Assembly (NCBI GenBank): GCA_964458265.1
Contig: CAYWIF010000014.1
Location: 10,765-74,764 of the forward strand
Length of the DNA: 64,000 nucleotides
Source: JAGVSR01 sp964458265
GTDB lineage: Bacteria; Pseudomonadota; Alphaproteobacteria; Rhizobiales; Hyphomicrobiaceae
Direction: 5' to 3'
Shown here: positions 44,339-54,060 of the stretch, one piece after another
Layout of the letters: every line of letters begins with the position of its first letter
How positions within the stretch are numbered: the stretch's first letter is position 1
Position numbers and translations under genes: made by a program
Notes under the pieces: model-generated
The model's input: only the letters and a program-made list of their open reading frames with translations
Databases searched by the model: none
What the model was told of the DNA's origin: nothing

Positions 44339-46759
44339 CTACAGTGGCCGCACGAAACTGTCGACGACGCGCTTGCGGCCCGCCGTCTTGAATTCGATCG
44401 TCAGCTTGTTGCCGTCAACGTCGGCCACCCGGCCTTCGCCGAACTTGGAATGATAGACGCGGTCGCCCGGCTTATATCCGGCACCTGCCGCGGTCGAAGC
44501 CGCAACGAGCTGCCCCTCGATCGTCACCGGCGCGCGTGCCGGCTGCGACGCCGGCCTTGTTTCGCTGCGCGCGTTCTGCGCCCGTTGCCAACCCGGCGTC
44601 GCATAGGTCGAACGGAACGGAGCGGGGGCGTCGTCGAACCGCGAACGGCCGTACGGGTTGCCATATAGACTGCCCGGATTGGCGTATGCGCCGCCGAACG
44701 GGCTTTTTATCTCGCGCACATCCACATGCGCCTCGGGCAATTCAACGACAAAGCGCGACGGGATCGCCGCCTGAAACAGGCCGCGCATGCGCCGGTTCTG
44801 TGCAAACGAAACATGCGCCTGCTTGCGCGCTCGCGTGATGCCGACATAGGCGAGACGCCGTTCTTCCTCCAGCCCCGTCTGGCCCTGCTCATCGAGTGCG
44901 CGCTGATGCGGGAATAGCCCTTCTTCCCATCCCGTCAGGAACACGGTGTCGAATTCGAGACCCTTGGCGGCATGCAGCGTCATGATCGAGACGCGGTCGC
45001 CATCGCTGCCTTGATCGGCGTCCATCACCAGCGAAACGTGTTCAAGGAACCCGGCCAGGTTCTCGAAATCGTGCATGAAGCGCACGAGTTCCTTCAGGTT
45101 ATCGAGCCGGCTTTGCGCTTGCGGGCTCTTGTCCGCCTGCCACATCGCCGTATAGCCGCTTTCGTCGAGGATGAGTTCCGCCAATTCCGTATGCCTGAGG
45201 CCGTCGATCTGGGAGCGCCACCGCTCGAACGACTGCACGAGATCGGACAGCGACTTGCGGGCTTTTCCCGGCAACTCCTCCGTCGTGATGATTTCGCGGG
45301 CTGCGGCGTACAGAGATACGCCCGACGCCCGCGCCAGTTCGTGCACGCGCTTCACCGAAGTGTCGCCAAGTCCGCGTTTGGGTACGTTCACGATCCGCTC
45401 GAACTTCAAGTCGTTCGAAGGGTTGGCCGTCACCTCCAGATAGGCGATCGCATCCTTGATTTCCTGCCGCTCGTAGAAGCGCGGGCCGCCGATAACGCGG
45501 TAGGGCAGGCCGACGGTGATGAACCGGTCTTCCATCGCGCGCATCTGCGCCGAAGCGCGGACCAGCACGGCAATTTGATTGAGCGGCTGGCCGGTCTTGC
45601 GCTGCCGCTCGATCTCGTCGGTCACCGACCGGGCTTCTTCCTCGTCATCCCAGACGCCCATGACGCTGACGGGATTGCCCGGCTCGCCGTCGGTAAACAG
45701 CGTCTTGCCGAGCCGCCCCTTGTTCTGCGCGATCAGCCCCGAGGCGGCGCCCAGGATGTGTCCGGTCGAGCGGTAGTTGCGTTCCAGCCGGATGACGGCC
45801 GCGCCGGGGAAATCCTTCTCGAACCTCAGGATGTTGTCGACTTCCGCCCCCCGCCAGCCGTAGATCGACTGGTCGTCGTCGCCCACGCAGCAGATGTTGT
45901 GGCAGCCCTGCGCCAGCATTCTCAGCCAAAGGTACTGGGCGATATTCGTATCCTGATACTCGTCGACCAGCATGAACCGGAAGCGCTTCTGGTAGTCCGC
46001 CAGCACACCGGGATGTTCGCGGAAAAGCCGCAGGTTCTCCAGCAGCAGATCGCCGAAATCGCAGGCGTTCAGGCTCTTTAGCCTCTGTTGATAGGCGGCA
46101 TAGAGCTTGCCGCCTTTGCCGGCCGCGAACGCAAACCCCTCACCCTGCGGGATCTTGTCGGGCGTCAATCCCCGGTTTTTCCAACCATCGATCAGGCTGG
46201 CAAGTTGACGGGCAGGCCAGCGGTCTTTGTCCAGGCCTTCCGCCTCGATCACCTGCTTCATCAACCGGAGTTGATCGTCCGCGTCCAGGATCGTGAACTG
46301 CGACTTGAGACCCACAAGCTCGGCATGTCGCCGCAGTATTTTGACGCCGATGGAGTGGAACGTCCCAAGCCACGGCATCCCCTCGACGGTACCGCCTGCG
46401 AGATGCCCAATTCGTTCCTTCATTTCCCGCGCGGCCTTGTTGGTGAAGGTCACCGCCAGGATTTGCGAAGGAAAGGCGCGCCGCGTCGCGAGGATGTGGG
46501 AAATGCGTGTCGTGAGCACGCGCGTTTTGCCCGTCCCCGCACCCGCCAGGACGAGAACCGGCCCGTCGAGCGCCTCCACGGCGGCGCGCTGTTCCGGGTT
46601 GAGTTTGGCCAGATATGGCGGTTCGCCGCGCTTAAGCGCCCGCTCGGAAATCGACGCACGCGTCGTTTCCGGCGCTTCCGGCAGATCGAAAGGGGGATCG
46701 TCGCCACCGGCGCCGAGTTCACTTTGAGGTCCCTGGCGCGGGTTCGTTGAATTCGTCAT
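44339..46759 (-). CDS. uvrD: UvrD/PcrA superfamily I DNA helicase
   Basis: An 806-residue 3'-to-5' helicase for excision and mismatch repair. Motifs in order: Q motif LNPEQRAAVEA, Walker A GAGTGKT at 73-79, VTFTNKAAREMKERI (Ia), LVDEYQDTN (II), GDDDQSIYGWRGA (III), LERNYRST (IV), VSIMTLHAAKGLEFDTVF (V) and VGITRARKQAHVSF (VI). The C-terminus VYHSKFGEGRVADVDGNKL is the Tudor-like module that PcrA/UvrD uses to contact RNA polymerase. A long disordered N-terminus precedes the core. The start at ATG 46759 removes an 81-codon upstream extension without likeness to the family. Gene name uvrD rather than pcrA is a convention choice. Confidence 0.93.
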   Translation of the reverse strand: MTNSTNPRQGPQSELGAGGDDPPFDLPEAPETTRASISERALKRGEPPYLAKLNPEQRAAVEALDGPVLVLAGAGTGKTRVLTTRISHILATRRAFPSQILAVTFTNKAAREMKERIGHLAGGTVEGMPWLGTFHSIGVKILRRHAELVGLKSQFTILDADDQLRLMKQVIEAEGLDKDRWPARQLASLIDGWKNRGLTPDKIPQGEGFAFAAGKGGKLYAAYQQRLKSLNACDFGDLLLENLRLFREHPGVLADYQKRFRFMLVDEYQDTNIAQYLWLRMLAQGCHNICCVGDDDQSIYGWRGAEVDNILRFEKDFPGAAVIRLERNYRSTGHILGAASGLIAQNKGRLGKTLFTDGEPGNPVSVMGVWDDEEEARSVTDEIERQRKTGQPLNQIAVLVRASAQMRAMEDRFITVGLPYRVIGGPRFYERQEIKDAIAYLEVTANPSNDLKFERIVNVPKRGLGDTSVKRVHELARASGVSLYAAAREIITTEELPGKARKSLSDLVQSFERWRSQIDGLRHTELAELILDESGYTAMWQADKSPQAQSRLDNLKELVRFMHDFENLAGFLEHVSLVMDADQGSDGDRVSIMTLHAAKGLEFDTVFLTGWEEGLFPHQRALDEQGQTGLEEERRLAYVGITRARKQAHVSFAQNRRMRGLFQAAIPSRFVVELPEAHVDVREIKSPFGGAYANPGSLYGNPYGRSRFDDAPAPFRSTYATPGWQRAQNARSETRPASQPARAPVTIEGQLVAASTAAGAGYKPGDRVYHSKFGEGRVADVDGNKLTIEFKTAGRKRVVDSFVRPL

Positions 46760-47109
46760 GGGGTGGGTATAGCACGCGCTGGGAAGGGGGAACGGGCCCG
46801 CCACGTTCTCCACATGAGGTTGCTGTTTTGACCGGGCACGCACCGTGTCCGTTGGACCCCGCTTATTTGGGGTCGATCTGGCATATTTCCATGCGCGCTG
46901 ATGGGTTTTTTGGTTCTTCCAAGCGCATGTTTCGGGTAAAATCGTGCTATTGCCCCGACCGGTAGTCGCCGCCTCAGTTCCGGCACGGTCCCGTTGCCAC
47001 AATCAAATCGGAACGCCGCTCTTGTTGCCGGCATATTTTTGATTCGGCGGCCGCAGCTTGGCAATCGAGGTCGAAGGGTTGAACTGTAGGTGCAGACAAG
47101 ACCGGATGC
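46760..47109. other. 350-bp divergent spacer between uvrD and the AsmA-like gene
   Basis: No gene is supported here. It must contain promoters for both flanking genes, yet I see no convincing -35/-10 pair. A 6-base stem GACCCC/GGGGTC (46855-46860 and 46869-46874) with an 8-base loop is the only local structure noticed, and T-tracts (for example 46904-46909) are not placed to make it a terminator. Confidence 0.5.
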
Positions 47110-50100
47110 ATGAATAACCTGCTTCTCTACTTCGGTGGCGCCCTCATCGTCGTGTTCGCGGCGCTGTTCGGCGTGCCATACGCGGTTGATTGGAACAGCT
47201 ATCGCGGCGTGTTCGAGGAAGAAGCCTCGCGGATGCTCGGCCGCGAGGTCCGCGTGCAAGGCAACGTCGGCGTTCGGCTGCTGCCTTCGCCCTACGTCCG
47301 GGCCGAAAATTTGCGCATCGGCGGGGCGGTCGGCGAAGAAACGGGGCGCTCGCTGTTTCGCGCCGACGTTTTCACCCTCTGGCTCTCGGTTCCACCTCTT
47401 CTGAAAGGTATCGTCGAGGCGCGCGAAGTCGAGATCGTCAAGCCGGTCTTGGAAGTCGCCATCGACGAGGAAGGCCGCACCAGCCTGTCGACGCTGAAAT
47501 TGACGCCCGGCCGGGTTTCCATCGTGCCGCAGGATGTGGCGTTCCGATCGGTCAACGTCATCGACGGCAGCTTGGGACTGAACGGCCCGAAAGGCGTCGA
47601 ACTTGCCCGCCTTGAAGGCCTGAACGGTGAGATTTCCGCCGACACCATCGACGGACCGTTTCGCTACCGGGGCACGGTGAATTGGGACGGCGGCGTTCGC
47701 GACGTTCGCATCACGACCGCCCAGCAGGATCCGAATGGCGACCTGCGCTTCAAGGCTCTGGTCAATGTTCCCGCCAATTCCAACAGCTATACGTTGGATG
47801 CGACCGCCCGCAATCTGTCCGGTGCCACGTCTCTGGACGGAACCTTGACCGCCCGGATTTCGACCGGGGGGTTCGTCGTCGCGGCCGGCGGCGATGTTGC
47901 GGCCGATCCCGCTGCCGGCCCCTCAACTGCCACGAAGGCGTCGCCGCCCGATGGCTTTTTCGATTTCACGGCAAAAGTTGCCTCCGAACCGGGCCGCATC
48001 CGGCTCGACGACATCGCGATTGCCCTTGAGCAAGGCGGCCTGCCGCAGTTGATCTCGGGTCGCTCGTCGGTGAGTTGGGCCGATGCGGTGAAGCTCGATA
48101 TGGAACTAGAGTCGAAATGGCTCGATCTCGACCAATTGACCGCCGGCTCCTCGGCGTCGGCCGCCGCTATTCCGCTCGAACTCGCCCGCACCCTGTTCGA
48201 TCGCCTTGTCGATGAACTCCCCGCAACCGCCGACACGGACATCGCCCTTGCCGTCGATCAGGTCGGCCTCGGCAAACAGTCGGTCAGCGGCCTGCGCTTA
48301 AAGGCCTCGCGCGGCGGCGGTCCGCTTCAACTGAAGGACGTCCACGCCGGCCTGCCCGGCGGCACCCAATTGGCGCTTGACGGCATCCTCGACGGCACGG
48401 CCGGCGCACGGTCTTTCACCGGCACCATGTCTTTGTCGGGTCAGAGTCTGACGCGCTTCACGACGTGGGGCTTCGGCGACAATCCCTTCAGCCGCCAGCG
48501 CAGCGATGGCCCGTTCGCAATCGCCGGCAATCTGAAATTCGATGATCAAGCCATCGAACTGACGGACGCCTCGGCCGAAGTCTCGGGCACGCCCGTCATC
48601 GGCGAAGTGAGGCTGGGTCTGGAGGAGCCCCGCCGGCTCGCCGTGGCGCTTGAGGGTGAGAAGATCAATCTCGACGATTTATGGCCCGGCAACCCCGGCC
48701 TGCGCGGTCTTCGCGGGCTGTTGACCGGCGGACCAAAGGTCGACACGGCCGGCACGGCAACCGAGCCTCAACAGAAAACGGGCATCTTCGCATCCGACGT
48801 CTCGTTCGACATCCGCGCCGGTCAACTGATCGACGGCGAACGCAAGCTGCAGAACGTCCACCTTGACGTGGCGCTGCAGAAGGGCGCCCTGACCGTCCCG
48901 AAGTTGAAATTTGAATCGAGCGGCGGCCTTGCCGTCGACCTCGAAGGCTCCGCGGCCGGCGTACCCGACGAGACTCGTGGCCGGCTGCGCGGGGTTATCG
49001 AAGCGCCGAGCCCCGAAGCCGTGACGGCCCTGGCCGAGCTGGTGGATCTGCCATCCGGCATCGATGCGAAATTCACCCGGTGGTCGGGGTTCACGCCGTG
49101 GCGCGTCGCCACGACCTTCTCGTTCGGCGAACGCCTGAGCGATGCCTTGGATGTCGCGATCGACGGCACCCTCAGCGGCGGCAGGGTGGTGGCCGATGCC
49201 CGGATCGACGCAGCGCGAGGCGATTGGCGCGCCGCGACGGCTGACATCACGGCGCAAATCGAGACACCCGACGTTTATGGATTTTTGGATCAAGTTTCCG
49301 GCTACAAGAGCAAGGGCGGCGAGCCACACCCCGGCAACATTTTCGTCAAAGCCGTCGGTAAGGCGGCCGACGGTCTCGTCGCCGTAGCCGAACTGAAGGC
49401 CGATACCGTTGAACTCGAATTCAATGGCCGCGTTGCGGTGCCCGAAGAAGGGTCTCCCGCCGCCAAAGGTGACATTCGCGTCGCGGCGAACGACCTGAAC
49501 CGGGTCATGACGCTGACCGGCCTCTCGATCGGTGCGGGCGCGGGCGCCGTTCCCGTCGCCGGCACAATAGCCGCCGCCCATGACGGCGCCACGCTGACCC
49601 TTGCCAGTCCGTCGTTGAAGATCGGCGAGGCGGCTGTGTCCGGGGTCGTGACCTACACCGCCGCAAGCGACGACAAAACTGCAACCGTGCAAGCCGAACT
49701 CTCCGCCGACAAGGCGTCATTGCCGGGGCTTTTGGGCGCCATCTCCGCCGCACCGGTTTTGCAGTCTGAATCCGCGGTCGAATTGCCGGCCGTCGATGCG
49801 CGCCGGCGGCCGGCCGTTGCGGTCGCGGCCGCAGCCGTTGCGCCGTCCACCGGCATCTGGCCCGAACAGCCCTTTGACTTCTCCCCCCTCGACGGCGTCA
49901 CAGGCACATTGAAGGCCGGCATCCGCGCGTTGACCCTCGAGCCGGACTTGGCGATGAAGGACGCCCGGATCGATGTCGCATTCGCGCCGGGCAAGCTGGA
50001 TGTGATCCGGCTCGAAGGCGCCGTTCTGGGCGGAAAATCCGTCTCCGGTTTCACCCTCGAAAAGCAGCCTGCTGGCGCATCGCTCGCCGGCAAACTTGGC

Positions 50101-51114
50101 ATCTCTATTTCCAGCAAGGGCAGTTCCGAGAGTGACGACGACGACGACGCCGTCGACGGCGATGTCGCCTCCCTCGACATCTCCTTCTCCGGCCGCGCGC
50201 TCTCTGCTTCTACTATGATCGCCGCCTTGACGGGCAAGGGCAGTCTGAGCTTGGGCGACGTAACGTTGACCGGCGTTGCGCCGCGCGCAGTCGCCGACGT
50301 GGCCGATCAGGCTTTGCAGGCCAAGGGCGTCATGTCGGGTGAGCCTTTGCTAATTGCCGTCAAGACCGCACTAAGAGCGACGCAGTTGAAACTGGGCAAG
50401 GTGACGATACCGGTCACGGTCGCCGATGGACTGTTCAAGCTTGATCGGGTCCAGGTAGAAACCGCCGAGGGCCGCGCCAACTTCGATACGATGCTCGACC
50501 TGCAAACGCTCAAGGTCGACAGTGCCTGGAAGATCGAAGCCAAGGCTCTCACCCGCGCCCAGCCGAGCGTGGCGGCAGCCGCCACGGTCGGCACAACAGC
50601 CGCAGCCGGCGTCCCGGAACCCACTCCCGCAACGCGCTCGCTGTTGCCGCCCGTAAGCGTCGTCTACTCCGGCCGCCTCGCCGATTTGGCGACCCTGCCG
50701 CCCACCATCGAGACGAGCGCCTTGGAGCGCGAACTCACGGTTCGACGGATGGAACGCGACGTGGACGAACTGGAGCGCCTACGCAAGATTGATGAAGACC
50801 GCGCGCAAGCCGAACGTGAGCGCCAGCAGGCGATCGAAGCGGAACGTGAGCGCGCTCTGCGCGAACGCGATGCGACACCGGTTCCCCAAAGTCCGCAGGA
50901 GACGCCGGCCGTAGAGCCGGTCCCCGTCCCTGTCGACGGGTCTGCAAGCATCGATCCCGCCGCCGCCGCCGAAGCTGCCGCCGCTGCGGCCGCGGCTGAG
51001 GCTGCGTCCGCTGAGCAAACCGCGCCGGTCCCGCGGCCGCGCGTTCAGGCTCAGCCCAAACGGAAACAGCCAGCCAACAGCTGGCAACCGTTCCAGATTT
51101 CGCCTTACCAGTAA
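47110..51114 (+). CDS. Very large AsmA-family envelope protein
   Basis: A 1334-residue protein, about twice E. coli AsmA (617). An N-terminal signal anchor (about 3-20, LLLYFGGALIVVFAALFGV) precedes the AsmA N-domain (EEASRMLGREVRVQGNVGVRLLPSPYVRAENLRIGG in parts). Long stretches of alternating beta strand follow, with the AsmA C-terminal-like region near 880-1110. AsmA relatives form long hydrophobic-groove bridges moving phospholipids between membranes. The C-terminus departs from the family: a charged coiled coil (about 1208-1255, ERDVDELERLRKIDEDRAQ), an alanine run and a basic proline-rich tail. An aspartate run DDDDD lies near 1012. It converges with the RHH gene seven bases away. Confidence 0.85.
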   Translation: MNNLLLYFGGALIVVFAALFGVPYAVDWNSYRGVFEEEASRMLGREVRVQGNVGVRLLPSPYVRAENLRIGGAVGEETGRSLFRADVFTLWLSVPPLLKGIVEAREVEIVKPVLEVAIDEEGRTSLSTLKLTPGRVSIVPQDVAFRSVNVIDGSLGLNGPKGVELARLEGLNGEISADTIDGPFRYRGTVNWDGGVRDVRITTAQQDPNGDLRFKALVNVPANSNSYTLDATARNLSGATSLDGTLTARISTGGFVVAAGGDVAADPAAGPSTATKASPPDGFFDFTAKVASEPGRIRLDDIAIALEQGGLPQLISGRSSVSWADAVKLDMELESKWLDLDQLTAGSSASAAAIPLELARTLFDRLVDELPATADTDIALAVDQVGLGKQSVSGLRLKASRGGGPLQLKDVHAGLPGGTQLALDGILDGTAGARSFTGTMSLSGQSLTRFTTWGFGDNPFSRQRSDGPFAIAGNLKFDDQAIELTDASAEVSGTPVIGEVRLGLEEPRRLAVALEGEKINLDDLWPGNPGLRGLRGLLTGGPKVDTAGTATEPQQKTGIFASDVSFDIRAGQLIDGERKLQNVHLDVALQKGALTVPKLKFESSGGLAVDLEGSAAGVPDETRGRLRGVIEAPSPEAVTALAELVDLPSGIDAKFTRWSGFTPWRVATTFSFGERLSDALDVAIDGTLSGGRVVADARIDAARGDWRAATADITAQIETPDVYGFLDQVSGYKSKGGEPHPGNIFVKAVGKAADGLVAVAELKADTVELEFNGRVAVPEEGSPAAKGDIRVAANDLNRVMTLTGLSIGAGAGAVPVAGTIAAAHDGATLTLASPSLKIGEAAVSGVVTYTAASDDKTATVQAELSADKASLPGLLGAISAAPVLQSESAVELPAVDARRRPAVAVAAAAVAPSTGIWPEQPFDFSPLDGVTGTLKAGIRALTLEPDLAMKDARIDVAFAPGKLDVIRLEGAVLGGKSVSGFTLEKQPAGASLAGKLGISISSKGSSESDDDDDAVDGDVASLDISFSGRALSASTMIAALTGKGSLSLGDVTLTGVAPRAVADVADQALQAKGVMSGEPLLIAVKTALRATQLKLGKVTIPVTVADGLFKLDRVQVETAEGRANFDTMLDLQTLKVDSAWKIEAKALTRAQPSVAAAATVGTTAAAGVPEPTPATRSLLPPVSVVYSGRLADLATLPPTIETSALERELTVRRMERDVDELERLRKIDEDRAQAERERQQAIEAERERALRERDATPVPQSPQETPAVEPVPVPVDGSASIDPAAAAEAAAAAAAAEAASAEQTAPVPRPRVQAQPKRKQPANSWQPFQISPYQ

Positions 51115-51121
51115 GCGCGGA

Positions 51122-51370
51122 TTAATCGCGGTTGCCGCCGTCGTAGTTCTCGGCGGCGTGCTTGCGCCGGTAATAGCTGAGGATCCAAAGCCTGACGGCA
51201 CCCGACAGGCCGGAATTTCCACGTTGCGCGTCGATTTCCGCAACGATCGCTGCGGGCGACTTCCCCTCGCGCTCGGCCGCATCCTTCAACGCATCCCAGA
51301 ACGGCTCTTCCAGCGAAATCGATGTCTGATGCCCCCGCAGCGAGAATGAGCGCTTGACCGGCCGGCTCAC
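51122..51370 (-). CDS. Ribbon-helix-helix domain protein
   Basis: An 82-residue protein matching the alphaproteobacterial ribbon-helix-helix-4 family: SFSLRGHQTSISLEEPFWDAL followed by AAIVAEIDAQR and LSGAVRLWILSYYR (fragments). The strand KRSFSLRGHQTSISL would be the DNA-binding ribbon of a dimer. Targets are unknown. Its ATG overlaps the end of the DUF4169 gene by four bases, and both follow fumC, an order seen across alphaproteobacteria. Confidence 0.8.
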   Translation of the reverse strand: MSRPVKRSFSLRGHQTSISLEEPFWDALKDAAEREGKSPAAIVAEIDAQRGNSGLSGAVRLWILSYYRRKHAAENYDGGNRD

Positions 51371-51603
51371 GACACGCTGCCGGGATCGAGGTCCTCTTCG
51401 GTCTCCCCGTTGCGCCCGCCGCTGCCAGCGTCGCGGCGCGATCCATCGAGATGGGCTTTGTCACGCATACGCTGGGCGTCGTCGGCATCACGCTCGGCCC
51501 TGCTCCGGCCGTGACGGGCGCGGTTTTCTTCGGCCTTGCGCTCTTTATCGGCCCGCAGCCGGGCCTTGCGCACCTTGTTGAGATTGATGATCTCGGCAGT
51601 CAT
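51367..51603 (-). CDS. DUF4169 family small basic protein
   Basis: A 78-residue highly charged protein starting MTAEIINLNKVRKARLRADK and continuing with NRARHGRSRAERDADD, the DUF4169 pattern. It is probably one long helix rich in arginine, lysine and glutamate, with no membrane segment. The function is unknown. GAGGA lies six bases before ATG 51603; the longer reading is rejected on that basis. It is translationally coupled to the RHH gene by a four-base overlap. Confidence 0.78.
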   Translation of the reverse strand: MTAEIINLNKVRKARLRADKERKAEENRARHGRSRAERDADDAQRMRDKAHLDGSRRDAGSGGRNGETEEDLDPGSVS

Positions 51604-51765
51604 GCGAGTCCTCAGATGCCAGGGAAGAGCAAGTCTCACGCAACTATAATTGCATCACGCTTGCCGCTTAGGTTCGTGACGTGTTGCCTCAGCTTTGCTG
51701 GTGTTCCCGCATCGCGTTTGTTTCATTCCGACTGATGTTCGCCGGCGCAAGAATCGTCCCAACTG

Positions 51766-53166
51766 TTAGACCGGGTCCGGACCGATCATCTTCTCCGGCC
51801 GCACGATATGGTCGAAGTCTTCGGCGGGAATTCCGTCCTTGATCGCTTCTTCGCGCAGCGTCGTGCCGTTCTTGTGCGCCGTCTTGGCGATCTTGGCGGC
51901 CCGGTCGTAGCCGTACTTTTCCTTGAGCGGCGTCACGAGCATCAACGAATTTGCAAGCCCCAGGGCAATGTTGTCCAGTCGGGGTTCGATTCCCCGGACG
52001 CAGTTGTCCGTGAATGAAACCGCCGCATCGGCCAGTAGCCGCGTCGACTGCAGGAAGTTGTAGGCCATCATTGGATTGAAGACATTCAGTTCAAAATGAC
52101 CCTGGCTACCCGCAAAAGAAATTGCTGCGTTGTTGCCGTGAATGTGCGCGGCCACTTGCGTCAGCGCCTCGCACTGTGTCGGGTTGACTTTTCCCGGCAT
52201 GATCGAAGAGCCGGGCTCGTTTTCCGGTAGCGCCAGTTCGCCCAGCCCCGAGCGCGGACCGGAGCCCAGGAAGCGAATGTCGTTTGCGATCTTATAGCAA
52301 CTCATCGCGACCGTATGGATCGCGCCGTGAGTCATCACCATGGCGTCGTGGGCAGCAAGTGCCTCGAACTTGTTTGGTGCCGACGTAAACGGCAGTCCCG
52401 AAAGCTTCGCGATTTCCGAGGCGACACGCTCCGCGAAACCGGCCGGTGAAGCAAGGCCGGTGCCCACAGCGGTGCCGCCCTGCGCAAGCTCCATCAGTGC
52501 CGGCAGCGTCAGCTTTATGCGGTGAATTCCATTCTCGATCTGCTTGGCGTAGCCGGAGAATTCCTGACCCAGCGTCACGGGCGTCGCGTCTTGCGTATGC
52601 GTCCGTCCAATCTTGATGATGTCCGCCCACGCTCTGGCCTTCTGATCGAGCGTCTTATGCAGGTGCTCCAGGGCCGGTATGAGACGCCTGACGACTTCCT
52701 CCGCGCACGCAATATGCATCGCGGTCGGATACGTGTCGTTCGACGACTGGCTCATATTGACGTGATCGTTGGGATGCACGGGCGACTTCGAGCCAACGGT
52801 TCCGCCGAGCATTTCGATGGCGCGATTTGAAATTACCTCGTTGGCGTTCATGTTCGATTGCGTGCCCGAACCGGTCTGCCAGACGACAAGCGGAAAATGG
52901 TCGTCGAGCTTGCCGTCGATGACCTCTTGCGATGCCTTGACGATCACCTCGCCAATTTTCGGATCGAGCTTCCCGAGCGCCATATTCGTGATCGCCGCCG
53001 CCTGCTTCACGATGCCGAGTGCGCGAACGATGGGCTTTGGCTGCTTCTCCCAGCCGATCTTGAAGTTGCCGAGTGACCGCTCCGCTTGAGCTCCCCAATA
53101 CCGGTCCTCCGCGACCTCGATCGGTCCAAACGTGTCGGTTTCGGTTCGTGTGCTCTTCGTGCTCAT
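51766..53166 (-). CDS. fumC: Class II fumarate hydratase
   Basis: A 466-residue iron-independent fumarase interconverting fumarate and malate in the citric acid cycle. The superfamily signature GSSIMPGKVNP and the three conserved regions (SGTQSNMNANEV, SSNDTYPTAMH with the catalytic-site histidine region, GRTHTQDATPV) are present. The homotetramer is cytosolic. I start at ATG 53166 (MSTKSTRTETD) with AAAAGG upstream; a 22-codon extension is rejected. It follows sspB by 128 bases and is followed by DUF4169 and RHH genes on the same strand. Confidence 0.96.
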   Translation of the reverse strand: MSTKSTRTETDTFGPIEVAEDRYWGAQAERSLGNFKIGWEKQPKPIVRALGIVKQAAAITNMALGKLDPKIGEVIVKASQEVIDGKLDDHFPLVVWQTGSGTQSNMNANEVISNRAIEMLGGTVGSKSPVHPNDHVNMSQSSNDTYPTAMHIACAEEVVRRLIPALEHLHKTLDQKARAWADIIKIGRTHTQDATPVTLGQEFSGYAKQIENGIHRIKLTLPALMELAQGGTAVGTGLASPAGFAERVASEIAKLSGLPFTSAPNKFEALAAHDAMVMTHGAIHTVAMSCYKIANDIRFLGSGPRSGLGELALPENEPGSSIMPGKVNPTQCEALTQVAAHIHGNNAAISFAGSQGHFELNVFNPMMAYNFLQSTRLLADAAVSFTDNCVRGIEPRLDNIALGLANSLMLVTPLKEKYGYDRAAKIAKTAHKNGTTLREEAIKDGIPAEDFDHIVRPEKMIGPDPV

Positions 53167-53294
53167 GGCCGGGCCTTTTGGTCGCGTGGAATTCCAACGA
53201 GCGCCAACGTTGCTCGCCTCAGCCGATAGCACGCTCCAGGCCTAGGGGTCACCGGACCAAGCGTCACGACGCGCGGCGCTAAAGAGAGGTGACC

Positions 53295-53972
53295 CTATTT
53301 TTTGCGGAACTGGTCGAGACTAAGGATTTGCGCGCCGCTGGCGGCATCGGATCTGGCCGCTTCCGTCTCCGCCAGTGCGGCCGGCGATTCTGAATGCACC
53401 GGGGCTGTGGACTTCGTCGGCTTACTGGCCGCCGTCGCACCAGCGCGCGGCACCTCCGTAATGTTTTCGGCCGCTGCGTTGCCCGCTATCTCGCGATCCG
53501 TCTTGGGCTTGCGGCTCGTGCGTGGCTTTTTTGGCGTCGTCCGCGACGAAGGCTGTGTCGGATCGTCGTCGTGACCGTTCGAGGCGGCGGACTGAGTGCG
53601 CGTTGTGAATTCCGCTTCCTCGAATTGCAGACCGTATCGCACGGACGGGTCGAAAAAAACCTTCAGCGCTGCAAATGGCACCACCAGCCGTTCTGGAATG
53701 CCGTCGAACGTCAGCTTAACCTCGAACCGCTCCTCCGAGACGATGAGATCCCAAAACCGGTGTTGCAGCACAATCGTCATCTCAGCCGGATACTTTTCCT
53801 TCAGCCGTTTCGAAAGGCCGACGCCGGGAACGGTCGTGTCGAAGGAAATATAGAAGTGATGATCGCCGGGCAGCCCTGACTTGGCCGTCCGCGTGAGGAC
53901 TGCGCGCACGACGCCGCGCATGGCGTCGCTTTGCAGCGCTTCATAATCGATGGAGGAGGAGCCGCTCGTCAT
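53295..53972 (-). CDS. sspB: ClpXP adaptor SspB, alphaproteobacterial type
   Basis: A 225-residue adaptor that binds the tmRNA-encoded degradation tag and delivers tagged proteins to ClpXP. The folded tag-binding domain (about 1-120) contains DYEALQSDAMRGVVRAVL, HHFYISFDTTVPGV, MTIVLQHRFWDL and FDGIPERLVVPF. A long disordered Pro/Thr/Ala linker follows. The extreme C-terminus ILSLDQFRKK is the ClpX-docking peptide expected of this group. It lies 88 bases downstream of ssrA on the same strand, so tag RNA and tag adaptor are genomic neighbours. No strong ribosome binding site is visible. Confidence 0.93.
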   Translation of the reverse strand: MTSGSSSIDYEALQSDAMRGVVRAVLTRTAKSGLPGDHHFYISFDTTVPGVGLSKRLKEKYPAEMTIVLQHRFWDLIVSEERFEVKLTFDGIPERLVVPFAALKVFFDPSVRYGLQFEEAEFTTRTQSAASNGHDDDPTQPSSRTTPKKPRTSRKPKTDREIAGNAAAENITEVPRAGATAASKPTKSTAPVHSESPAALAETEAARSDAASGAQILSLDQFRKK

Positions 53973-54060
53973 GCTGCCGTCGTGTCGTCCCCGTTGAGCC
54001 TGCCTGCCGCGTGCGTCCGCTCGTCCGCATCCCTCGCGCTGGCCGGCGGCCAGATGAAGT

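Noticed and set aside
46855..46874. Hairpin GACCCC/GGGGTC in the uvrD-AsmA spacer
   Set aside because: Only six base pairs, no T-run and no gene end nearby, so neither terminator nor operator is convincing.
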